From: Nocardia terrae
Lineage (GTDB): Bacteria > Actinomycetota > Actinomycetes > Mycobacteriales > Mycobacteriaceae
Direction of reading: 5' to 3'
Assembly: GCF_009760405.1 (NCBI RefSeq)
Contig: NZ_WRPP01000001.1
Location: forward strand, 1,984,001-2,048,000
DNA: 64,000 nt
The notes beneath the pieces are model-generated. The model had not been told where the DNA came from, searched no databases, and saw only the letters and a program-made list of their open reading frames with translations. A program made the position numbers and the translations under genes. Positions 57,124 to 64,000 of this stretch are shown piece by piece (position 1 is the stretch's first letter; every line of letters starts with the position of its first letter).

Positions 57124-58470
57124 ATGCGGGTTGCGGTGGTCGGTGGTGGCATCAGTGGGCTGGTGGCTGCGTATCGGCTGCGGCAGGCGTTGGGGGATGC
57201 CGCGGAGTTGGTGTTGGTGGAGCGGCGGGAGCGGGTCGGGGGGATTCTGCGGACGGTGGAGATCGAGGGGGATCCGGTCGATCTGGGCGCCGAGGCGTTC
57301 GTGGGGCGACGGCCGGAGATTCCGGAGTTGATGGGGGAGTTGGGGATTGCGGAGCAGTTGGTGCATCCGGCGGGGAAGCGGCCGCTGGTGTGGTCGGAGG
57401 GGGCTGGGCACCCGTTGCCCGAGCGGACGTTGATGGGGATTCCGGCGGGGGCGGAATCGGTTGCGGGGCTGGTGGATGCGCGGACGCTGGCGGCGATCGA
57501 GGAGGAGCCGAACCGGCCGTTGACGTGGGTGCGGGGCGGGGACATGTCGGTGGGGGAGCTGGTGCGGGATCGGTTCGGGGAGAAGGTGGTTCGCCGTAGC
57601 GTGGATCCGCTGCTCGGGGGAGTGTATGCGGGGCTGGCGGATTCGATCGGCGTGCGCGCGGCGCTGCCGACACTGGCCGCGGCGCTGGACCGGGGCGCGC
57701 CGAGTTTGACCCGGGCCGTGTCGGAGGCGCTGCCGCCGCCGAGCACCACGCCGGTCTTCGGCGGTATCCGCGACGGCTACGGCGTCCTGCTCGACGCGCT
57801 GCGCGCGGCCGCCGACGTGAAGATCGAAATCGGTACGGCGGCAACCCGTCTCACCCGCACCGCCAAGGGCTGGCACGTGGACCCGGTCGGCGACGTGGAC
57901 GCGGTGATCCTCGCGACCCCGGCGCCGGTGACCGCTGAACTCCTGCGCGAGATCGCCCCGGAGGCGTCCGCGCTCGCCGCCGGCATCGACCTGGCCTCCT
58001 CGGCCGTGGTGGCCCTGGCCCTGCCCGCCGACACCGCCCTGCCCGACAACTCCGGCATCCTGGTCGCCACCGGTGAACCCTTGCGCGCCAAGGCCTTCAC
58101 CCTCTCCAGCCGCAAATGGCCCCACCTCGCCGCCCGCGACGTGGCCCTGGTCCGCGCCTCCTTCGGCCGCTTCGGCGACCCCGCCCCCCTGTCCTGGTCC
58201 GACGAGGACCTGATCTCAGCCGCCGTCGAGGACCTGACCACGGTCACCGGCGCGGACATCCGCCCCCTGCGCGCGGTCGTCCAACGCTGGCCCGGCGGCC
58301 TCCCGCAGTACGCCCCCGGCCACACCACCCGCATCGCCGACCTGCGTTCGGCCACAGCCGATCTCCCCGGCCTGGCTCTCGCGGGCGCGTACCTCGACGG
58401 CGTCGGCGTCCCCGCCTGCGCCGCGACCGGCACCAAGGCCGCGGCCCGCATCACCGACCATCTGGGCTGA
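57124..58470 (+). CDS. hemY: Coproporphyrinogen III oxidase, HemY/CgoX type
   Basis: A 448-residue FAD protein. The N terminus V-A-V-V-G-G-G-I-S-G-L-V-A-A-Y (4 to 18) and V-E-R-R-E-R-V-G-G-I-L-R-T (about 34 to 46) bind FAD, and the C terminus G-L-A-L-A-G-A-Y-L-D-G-V-G-V-P-A-C closes the same site. In actinobacteria this enzyme oxidises coproporphyrinogen III to coproporphyrin III in the coproporphyrin-dependent haem route, which fits the nearby hemQ. ATG 57124 has AGGAGG eight bases upstream; TTG 57118 is less likely. Confidence 0.95.
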   Translation: MRVAVVGGGISGLVAAYRLRQALGDAAELVLVERRERVGGILRTVEIEGDPVDLGAEAFVGRRPEIPELMGELGIAEQLVHPAGKRPLVWSEGAGHPLPERTLMGIPAGAESVAGLVDARTLAAIEEEPNRPLTWVRGGDMSVGELVRDRFGEKVVRRSVDPLLGGVYAGLADSIGVRAALPTLAAALDRGAPSLTRAVSEALPPPSTTPVFGGIRDGYGVLLDALRAAADVKIEIGTAATRLTRTAKGWHVDPVGDVDAVILATPAPVTAELLREIAPEASALAAGIDLASSAVVALALPADTALPDNSGILVATGEPLRAKAFTLSSRKWPHLAARDVALVRASFGRFGDPAPLSWSDEDLISAAVEDLTTVTGADIRPLRAVVQRWPGGLPQYAPGHTTRIADLRSATADLPGLALAGAYLDGVGVPACAATGTKAAARITDHLG

Positions 58471-58575
58471 CAGCTCACCCGGCCGCACACCCGCCCCTGC
58501 GTCGTCATTCCCGCGCCCTCTCGGCCGGAATCCACCACGGGTGGTGTGACCGCGCATACCGGGATGGCGAGGTGG

Positions 58576-59547
58576 TCAGCGGGTGACGAGGTCGCTGGGG
58601 TCGGTGTTCGCGCCGCAGATGATGACGGCGACGCGTTCGCCGGGCGAGGGGACGTACGCGCCGGAGAGCAGGGCCGCCAAGGCGGTGGCCGCGGCGTGCT
58701 CGACCGCGAGTCGGCGGCAGTCCCACAGGGTTTGGCGGGCCGCGATGATCTGCTTGTCGCTGACCAGCACCGAGCGGATGTCGCCCGCGGCGGCCGCGGC
58801 CAGCGCCATCGGGGTGACGCGGCGCGCCCCCAGCGCGTCGGCGGCGACCGAGTCGATCTCGACGTCCACCGGTTCCCCCGCCTCGAGGGCCGCGTTGAAC
58901 GCCCGGCAGTTCTCCGGTTCCACCGCGACCACCCGCACCCCGTGCTGGTTGGCGGACACCGTGATTCCGGTCAGCAGCCCGCCGCCCCCGACCGCGACCA
59001 CGACGGTGTCGAGCCCGGGCAGCTGCGCGACGATCTCCTCCAGCAGCGTCCCGGCCCCGGCGGCGATGTACGGATCGTCGTAGGCGTGCGAGCGCAGCGC
59101 CCCGCTGGCGGCCGCGTAGCGCTCGCATTCCGCGGCGGCGTCGGCGTAGGCGTCGCCGCCGCAGAGCACCTGGGCGCCGAGGGCTTTCAGCCGCGTCACC
59201 TTGACCGCGGGCGCGGTGGCGGGCAGGAACACGGTGGCCGCGGAGCCGACCAGCCGGGCCGCCCACGCGCCCGCCACCCCGGCATTGCCGCCGGAGGCGA
59301 TGGTGATGCCCACCTTCGGCAGCGTTCCCTGTTCCCGCTGCGCCAGTACGAAATTCGCCGCGCCACGCGCCTTGAAGGTGCCGGTGTGCTGCATGTGCTC
59401 CAGCGCGAACCAGACCTCCCCGGCGACCGGGACGGTGTCGGCGTCCGCCCGGGCCAGCACCACCGGACGGGTGTGGCCGGAGATTCGTTCGGCAGCCGCT
59501 GTCACCTCGGCGTATGTCGGATGCACTTGCGCTTCTTTCGTTTCCAT
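58576..59547 (-). CDS. Threonine/serine dehydratase-like PLP enzyme
   Basis: A 323-residue fold-type II PLP enzyme. The PLP lysine lies in H-T-G-T-F-K-A-R-G-A (near residue 59), S-G-G-N-A-G (88 to 93) binds the substrate carboxylate, and the Gly-rich phosphate loop V-G-G-G-G-L-L-T-G is near 195. It should deaminate threonine or serine, or act on a related hydroxy amino acid. There is no regulatory ACT domain, so it is the catabolic, unregulated form. ATG 59547 has GGGGGAA upstream. A TetR gene diverges from it and probably regulates it. Confidence 0.88.
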   Translation of the reverse strand: METKEAQVHPTYAEVTAAAERISGHTRPVVLARADADTVPVAGEVWFALEHMQHTGTFKARGAANFVLAQREQGTLPKVGITIASGGNAGVAGAWAARLVGSAATVFLPATAPAVKVTRLKALGAQVLCGGDAYADAAAECERYAAASGALRSHAYDDPYIAAGAGTLLEEIVAQLPGLDTVVVAVGGGGLLTGITVSANQHGVRVVAVEPENCRAFNAALEAGEPVDVEIDSVAADALGARRVTPMALAAAAAGDIRSVLVSDKQIIAARQTLWDCRRLAVEHAAATALAALLSGAYVPSPGERVAVIICGANTDPSDLVTR

Positions 59548-59572
59548 CGCTGATTCCCCCTTTTGTTCCACT

Positions 59573-59581
59573 GTAACTTAC
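59573..59581. promoter_or_regulatory. Short palindrome between the dehydratase-like and tetR genes
   Basis: GTAACTTAC, a perfect 9-base palindrome 10 bases before the tetR start and within the 43-base divergent gap. It is a candidate core of the TetR site. Confidence 0.4.
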
Positions 59582-59590
59582 GCTGGACGC

Positions 59591-60256
59591 ATGCCCAGGA
59601 AATCGAAGTCCCTCGACGAGGCGACGCCCGGCGCGATCGCCCGGGCCGGGTTGGAGATCCTCGAGAACCGCGGCGCCGCCGAGCTGAGCTTCCGCTCCAT
59701 CGCCGCCCATCTGGCGGTCTCCCACACCACCGTGGTGCGCAGGGGCGGTGGCGATTTCAATGGTCTGGTCGAAATGCTGGCCGACCATCTCGCCCTGGAT
59801 CTGCCCGAGATCGCCGCCGGCTCCGCGGACTGGGCCGATGCCACCGAGCGGCGTTTCGTGGCCTGGTACACCCTGCTCACCGCCTATCCGGGCCTCGTGA
59901 TGCTGCGCGGGCCGCGCCCCTGGCTGGGGCCGCACTTGCTGACCCGTCTCACCGAACCACAACTGGCCGACAATGTTTCGCTGGGCCTGAGCCCCGGCGA
60001 CGCCTTCCGCGCCTACCGCGAGTGCTACCTGTACACCCTCGGCTGCGCGGGCCTGGTCGAGCACCGCGACCGCAAACCCGCGCGTCTGCGCACCCGTTCC
60101 ATCCTGGCCGCTCTGGACCCGGATGAATACCCCATCCTGGCAACCAATCTGGACGAGATCAGCGCCCTGCTCACCGACGACGTCGTCTTCCGTGACGGCC
60201 TGCGCCGCCTGATCGCCTCCTGGGCCGACACCGCGCGGGCCGCGACTGCGAGCTGA
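59591..60256 (+). CDS. TetR-family regulator
   Basis: A 221-residue TetR-type protein. The DNA-binding half is [21 protein letters not shown] (20 to 40) with S-H-T-T-V-V-R-R in the recognition helix. The C-terminal half is helical with [12 protein letters not shown], a TetR_C ligand pocket. ATG 59591 starts the domain properly; the frame stays open upstream as a shadow of the dehydratase gene. It diverges from the PLP enzyme across 43 bases and is its probable repressor. Confidence 0.85.
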   Translation: MPRKSKSLDEATPGAIARAGLEILENRGAAELSFRSIAAHLAVSHTTVVRRGGGDFNGLVEMLADHLALDLPEIAAGSADWADATERRFVAWYTLLTAYPGLVMLRGPRPWLGPHLLTRLTEPQLADNVSLGLSPGDAFRAYRECYLYTLGCAGLVEHRDRKPARLRTRSILAALDPDEYPILATNLDEISALLTDDVVFRDGLRRLIASWADTARAATAS

Positions 60257-60317
60257 ATCACCCTGTCCGCCCTGCCCGATTCCGGGTGGGTTCGGGCGCA
60301 GTGGCACGATGGGTGCC

Positions 60318-61013
60318 ATGGCGCGACTCGACTACAAGGCACTCAACGACACCATCCGCTACCTCATGTTCTCGGTGTTCCAGGTGGAGCCCGGCGAGCT
60401 CGGTGACAACCGTGCGGCCGCGATCAAGGAGGCCAAGGTCTTCTTCGAATCGCTCGAGGAGCGCGGCGTGGTCGTGCGCGGCATCTACGACGTCGCGGGC
60501 CTGCGCGCCGACGCCGACTTCATGATCTGGTGGCACGCCGAGAAGATCGAGGACCTGCAGGCCGCCTACGCCGACTTCCGTCGCGTCACCGAACTGGGTC
60601 AGCTCTCCACCCCGGTCTGGAGCCAGGCCGCGCTGCACCGCCCCGCCGAGTTCAACAAGTCCCACATCCCCGCCTTCCTGGCGGGTGAAGACCCGGGCAA
60701 CTACATCTGCGTCTACCCGTTCGTGCGCTCCTACGACTGGTACCTGCTCCCCGACGAGGAGCGCCGCAAGATGCTCGCCGACCACGGCAAGCAGGCCCGC
60801 GACTTCCCGGACGTGCGCGCCAACACCGTCGCCTCCTTCGCCCTGGGCGACTACGAGTGGATCCTCGCCTTCGAGGCCCCCGAACTGCACCGCATCGTCG
60901 ACCTCATGCGCGAACTGCGCGCCACCGAGGCCCGCCGCCACGTGCGCGAGGAGATCCCGTTCTTCACCGGCCCGCGCGTCGACATCGAGCAGCTGATCAA
61001 CTCGTTGCCGTGA
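60318..61013 (+). CDS. hemQ: Coproheme decarboxylase HemQ
   Basis: A 231-residue chlorite-dismutase-like protein that decarboxylates coproheme to haem b, the last step of the actinobacterial haem route. Tyr133 in Y-P-F-V-R-S is the position of the catalytic Tyr in other HemQ proteins, and His156 in L-A-D-H-G-K-Q-A-R is the probable proximal haem ligand. The segment Y-E-W-I-L-A-F-E-A is typical. Start ATG 60318. It completes, with hemE and hemY, most of the late pathway here; the ferrochelatase is elsewhere. Confidence 0.95.
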   Translation: MARLDYKALNDTIRYLMFSVFQVEPGELGDNRAAAIKEAKVFFESLEERGVVVRGIYDVAGLRADADFMIWWHAEKIEDLQAAYADFRRVTELGQLSTPVWSQAALHRPAEFNKSHIPAFLAGEDPGNYICVYPFVRSYDWYLLPDEERRKMLADHGKQARDFPDVRANTVASFALGDYEWILAFEAPELHRIVDLMRELRATEARRHVREEIPFFTGPRVDIEQLINSLP

Positions 61014-61041
61014 GGTAACTGGCTATCTGCCCGCACAATTC

Positions 61042-61069
61042 GGGGCATGCGCGGATTCGCGCATGCCCC
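61042..61069. terminator. Terminator between hemQ and msrB
   Basis: Perfect 12-base arms GGGGCATGCGCG and CGCGCATGCCCC with a 4-base loop, lying between convergent stops. Confidence 0.88.
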
Positions 61070-61085
61070 TTACTGTTTCCGCGAC

Positions 61086-61529
61086 TCAACCAGCTGTGCT
61101 GTCCGAGGGGTGCAAGCGGAGCGAAATCGAGTTGATGCAGTAGCGCTTGTCCGTGGGCGTCGGGTAACCCTCGCCCTCGAACACGTGCCCCAGGTGGCTG
61201 TGGCAGGTGGCGCAGAGGACCTCGACGCGGCGCATGCCCAGCGAATCGTCCTCCTTGAGCACCACCGCCTCGGACTTCGCCGGATCGAAGAACGACGGCC
61301 AGCCGCAGTGGGAATGGAATTTCTCGGTGCTGCGGAACAATTCGGACCCGCAGGCCCGGCACGAGTAGACGCCCTCGGTCTCGGTGTCGGTGTACTCGCC
61401 CGTGAACGCCCGCTCGGTGCCCGCTTCCCGCAGGACCCGGTACTCGTCGGGGGTGAGCTTGGTTCGCCACTCCTGCGGGGTCAGCTGGATGCGCGGTGCG
61501 GGGATCGAGCTGTCGGCATCGGAACTCAT
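61086..61529 (-). CDS. msrB: Peptide methionine (R)-S-oxide reductase
   Basis: A 147-residue MsrB. Structural zinc is held by Cys57-x2-Cys60 and Cys106-x2-Cys109; the catalytic Cys131 is in R-Y-C-I-N-S, and H-S-H-C-G-W-P-S-F (72 to 80) is the substrate pocket with a likely resolving or accessory Cys75. It repairs methionine-R-sulfoxide in oxidised proteins, using thioredoxin. It lies 10 bases downstream of aftC on the same strand, so it is the last gene of that operon. Confidence 0.96.
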   Translation of the reverse strand: MSSDADSSIPAPRIQLTPQEWRTKLTPDEYRVLREAGTERAFTGEYTDTETEGVYSCRACGSELFRSTEKFHSHCGWPSFFDPAKSEAVVLKEDDSLGMRRVEVLCATCHSHLGHVFEGEGYPTPTDKRYCINSISLRLHPSDSTAG

Positions 61530-61539
61530 GGGCTCCAGG

Positions 61540-62826
61540 CTATAACGCGGCGGCGGCCTCGGTCCGGGGCGAGACGGTGGCCTCGTTGTCCGTTGTGTCC
61601 CATTCCGGGTGCATCCAGGCCGGGTCCAGGGATTTGCCGACCTGTAGCCGTCCCTCGCGCTTGGCGGCCAGGTAGCGGTCGCCGAGGACGCAGAACACCA
61701 CGATCAGCAGCAGCCCCCACCCGAAGGTGGTGCGCAGGTACTCGAGATCGCGCCCGATGCTCTGCCAGCGGTCCGAGAGCCACTTGTCGTAGGACATGAA
61801 CCCGAAGATCGCCAGCCAGGCGGGCCAGTTGCGCAGCAACGAGTTCCGCATGACCACGGTCATCAGCATGGGGAACAGGAACATCGAGTAGTACATCTGG
61901 CCCAGCGGGCCCAGCAGCATGACCGCGGTGATCAGGACGCCCGAGGTGTTGCAGATGTAGAAGACCTCGTCCTCGCGGTAGTACCGATACAGCAGCCACA
62001 GCGAGACCAGCACGAGGACGCCCATCACGATGCGGATGGTCCAGGTCAGCCATTCGGCGACGCCGTAGTACCCGGCATTGCCGACGATCGCGCTGTTGAA
62101 GTAGTCCCGCGCCTCCGACAGGTACGGCAGCGTGTGGGTCCAGAATTCCTTGTAGTCCACGATGAACGGCCAGGCCAGCAGGTTCAGCGCCACCGGGATG
62201 CCCAGCGCGGTGATGAACGTCTTCCACTGCCCGCGCACCAGCGGAATCAGCAGCAGCGGCACCAGCAATGGCCCCTTGACCGCGACGGTCAACCCCAATG
62301 CCACACCGGCCCAAAGGTCTTTGCGCTTCAGCAGCAGGTGGATGTAGGCCATCATGGCCAGGAACAGGCAGCCGTTGATATTGGTGAAGCCGAGGGTGTT
62401 CGTGACCGTCTCGGAGACGAACATGGCCAGCAGCAACGCCGGCGCGGCGACCGAGTTCAGCGTGAAGTTGAACAGCTTCAGCAGCAGATACCAGGCCAGC
62501 AGCAGCGCGAGCGCGTTCACCAGAATGAAGGCCCAGCGCGACTTCTCGGGGTCCAGGATCGCCAGCGGCGAGATCAGCAGCGTCCCGCTGGGCGGGTACA
62601 GATACGCCGGATCGGTCGAGCTGAAGTTCGCGTTGTACACCGGCCGGTGGTTGAGGAACGCGAGCGACGCGTTGTAGACCGGCGTGAAGTCATTGGTGAC
62701 GTGGTAGTTGACAGCGTTGATGAACACCCGATGCAACACGGTGAGAATCGCGACCGGCCACAGCGCGAAGTTCAGTACCTCAGCGGTGGTGCGAGCGGTG
62801 CGCGGCTCGAGCTGTCGAAGGAACAC
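61540..62826 (-). CDS. aftC: Alpha-(1->3)-arabinofuranosyltransferase, AftC-type GT87
   Basis: A 428-residue polytopic membrane glycosyltransferase with about ten helices. The first extracytoplasmic loop after helix 1 has N-D-F-T-P-V-Y-N-A-S (about 45 to 54), carrying the conserved acidic residue of GT-C enzymes, and Y-L-Y-P-P-S-G-T-L-L near 75. Its match to Rv2673 in place and pattern indicates AftC, which adds alpha-1,3 branches to arabinogalactan and lipoarabinomannan from decaprenyl-phosphoarabinose. Start GTG 62826. It is cotranscribed with msrB. Confidence 0.87.
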   Translation of the reverse strand: MFLRQLEPRTARTTAEVLNFALWPVAILTVLHRVFINAVNYHVTNDFTPVYNASLAFLNHRPVYNANFSSTDPAYLYPPSGTLLISPLAILDPEKSRWAFILVNALALLLAWYLLLKLFNFTLNSVAAPALLLAMFVSETVTNTLGFTNINGCLFLAMMAYIHLLLKRKDLWAGVALGLTVAVKGPLLVPLLLIPLVRGQWKTFITALGIPVALNLLAWPFIVDYKEFWTHTLPYLSEARDYFNSAIVGNAGYYGVAEWLTWTIRIVMGVLVLVSLWLLYRYYREDEVFYICNTSGVLITAVMLLGPLGQMYYSMFLFPMLMTVVMRNSLLRNWPAWLAIFGFMSYDKWLSDRWQSIGRDLEYLRTTFGWGLLLIVVFCVLGDRYLAAKREGRLQVGKSLDPAWMHPEWDTTDNEATVSPRTEAAAAL

Positions 62827-62998
62827 TCGAGCACGCTACACCGAAACCCCCCGGGTCACATGCGCCGACCCGCTTATCGCGTTGCGTGGCGCACATCGCA
62901 TCGCCCGGTCCGATAACTCCCCTATCGATCCCCGAATCCCGAAGGCCGTCAAGCGCGCTCCACACCCCGCCGGGCAGTGACCCACGCCACTCGACCGG

Positions 62999-64000
62999 TC
63001 AGGCGGGGCAGGCGGTGCCGTCGGCGGGGAGGGTGGCGTCCTTGAGGTAGTCGGCGAGAGATTGCTGGGCGCAGCCGGAGTGGGCGAAGGTGGGATGGCC
63101 CCAGCCCTGCCAGACGACGGTCGCGGTGCGGGCGCCTGCCGCACCGAGGGCGCCGGTGACGGTGGGGCGGCCGTCCTGGCCGACCACGGGGTCGGCGCTG
63201 CCGCCGAGCACCAGGACGGGCAGGTCGAGTTTGTCGGGGAGGGTCATCGGGGCGGCGGCGGGCCAGGCCGAGCAGAGCATCAGGTCGATGGCGGCGACCT
63301 TGCCGAAGATCGGATATTGGGTGGCCCAGGCGGTTTCGAAGGATTTCGCCTTGTCGGGGGTGGAGGGCTCGTGGTTGTCGCTGCAGCGGTTGACGAATTC
63401 GCCGTCGGTGGCGACGGTGGAGGCGGCCCGCAGCACGTAGGGCGTGATCGGGCCGTGGTCGCCCTTGCCGAGCGCGCTCAGCGCATCGGCGAATCCCGTG
63501 AGCTGCGAATTGTCCAGGGAGCGTGAGTCACCCAGGAAGCCGCTCAAGGTGGTGACGAGCGCGGACGCCGACAGGTCGGCGAGCTGTCCGGCCCCGGCGC
63601 GGTTCACCAGATCGATGACGGCCGCCCGCGGGTCGGCCCCGAGCGAGCAGTTCAGCGACGCGCACCGCTGCGCGAACGCGGTGAGCGCGGCCTCCTGCCC
63701 CTTCACCCGCTGCTCGGCGCGCCCGTTCGCGTCGGTGCCCACCGACTGCGGCGAGTCCAGCACCAGCCGCCCGAGGTGCTGCCCGTACTTGCGCGCGTAG
63801 TTCAGCGCCACGTTCGCGCCGGTGCCCGTGCCCAGCAGCGCGATGTGGTCGACCTGCAGCTGCTTGCGCATCTGTTCGATGTCGTCGGCGGCGTGCGGGG
63901 CGTCCCACACGCCCTGTTCGGGGGACAGGAAGTCCAGGCAGGCGACCGCGGCGTCGCGCCCGGTGGTGCTCATGGCGTCCACGGGATCGGTTGCGCCGCG
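62999..64000 (-). CDS. TAP-type alpha/beta hydrolase, C-terminal part (5' cut by window)
   Basis: The frame is open to the last base of the window, so the start is outside; 333 codons remain of a family near 500 residues (place of Rv2672, an exported protease-like protein). Visible are R-G-A-T-D-P-V-D at the top, D-I-E-Q-M-R-K-Q-L, and the C-terminal TAP domain with V-L-V-L-G-G-S-A-D-P-V (catalytic Asp) and G-W-G-H-P-T-F-A-H-S-G-C (catalytic His and cysteine). The nucleophile elbow reads L-L-G-T-G-T-G-A-N, with Thr where Ser is expected. It lies upstream of aftC on the same strand, 172 bases away. Confidence 0.85.
   Translation of the reverse strand, partial: RGATDPVDAMSTTGRDAAVACLDFLSPEQGVWDAPHAADDIEQMRKQLQVDHIALLGTGTGANVALNYARKYGQHLGRLVLDSPQSVGTDANGRAEQRVKGQEAALTAFAQRCASLNCSLGADPRAAVIDLVNRAGAGQLADLSASALVTTLSGFLGDSRSLDNSQLTGFADALSALGKGDHGPITPYVLRAASTVATDGEFVNRCSDNHEPSTPDKAKSFETAWATQYPIFGKVAAIDLMLCSAWPAAAPMTLPDKLDLPVLVLGGSADPVVGQDGRPTVTGALGAAGARTATVVWQGWGHPTFAHSGCAQQSLADYLKDATLPADGTACPA

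Overview
The window is high-GC actinobacterial DNA, most likely from a Nocardia or a close relative in the Mycobacteriales. The gene order from sigA through ppgK, suhB, cei, DUF4193, DUF3093, dut, DUF3710, an alpha/beta hydrolase, an OB-fold protein, DUF3159, ceoC/ceoB, a KimA-like permease and a TrmA-like methyltransferase, and later dxs, an echA15-like hydratase, RNase D, DUF3000, hemE, hemY, hemQ, msrB and aftC, matches from memory the Mycobacterium tuberculosis block Rv2703 to Rv2672. Arabinogalactan synthesis (aftC) and the coproporphyrin-type haem genes (hemE, hemY, hemQ) fit that group. No rRNA, tRNA or CRISPR array was seen. All homology statements come from reading motifs, not from searches.

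Region 1 (1 to about 18.75 kb) is accessory. It starts with a cut alcohol dehydrogenase. Then come short orphan genes of the kind found in polymorphic-toxin immunity arrays (a TY-Chap-like protein, an Imm42-like protein and several unknowns), an ApeA-like HEPN defence protein, a DHA2 transporter with a BKACE-type enzyme, an LCM-type methyltransferase, two gene remnants (one the tail of an integrase), a secreted glycine-zipper protein, a 1.3-kb non-coding stretch packed with large inverted repeats, an HExxH-type (HEAAH) SprT-like protein behind twin palindromic operators, a 970-residue NACHT NTPase of visibly lower GC, and a tyrosine recombinase abutting the sigA terminator. A short dispersed intergenic repeat recurs through the first 11 kb. 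The whole looks like a defence and mobile-element island lying next to sigA.

Region 2 (18.75 to 35 kb) is the conserved core: primary sigma factor, polyphosphate glucokinase, inositol phosphatase, envelope protein Cei, dUTPase, potassium-linked Trk proteins CeoB and CeoC divergent from a KimA-like permease, and a TrmA-type RNA methyltransferase carrying an unusual insertion of about 185 residues. A 24-bp minisatellite separates ceoB from the permease.

Region 3 (35 to 49 kb) is lineage-specific metabolism and regulation: a SIMPL protein, HxlR with its operators in front of an AlaA-type aminotransferase, a TetR/old-yellow-enzyme/SDR operon with overlapping start and stop codons, DedA, Nocardia-type membrane proteins, and a LysR/UbiX/UbiD decarboxylase unit flanked by an 84-bp duplicated promoter segment, then a glutaminase fused to STAS and cNMP-binding domains.

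Region 4 (49 to 64 kb) returns to the conserved block: dxs, enoyl-CoA hydratase, a BrnT-like/ribbon-helix-helix fusion lying between two copies of the hydratase 3' end, a secreted protein, RNase D, DUF3000, hemE, hemY, a threonine-dehydratase-like enzyme with a divergent TetR regulator, hemQ, msrB, aftC and a TAP-type hydrolase cut by the window end.
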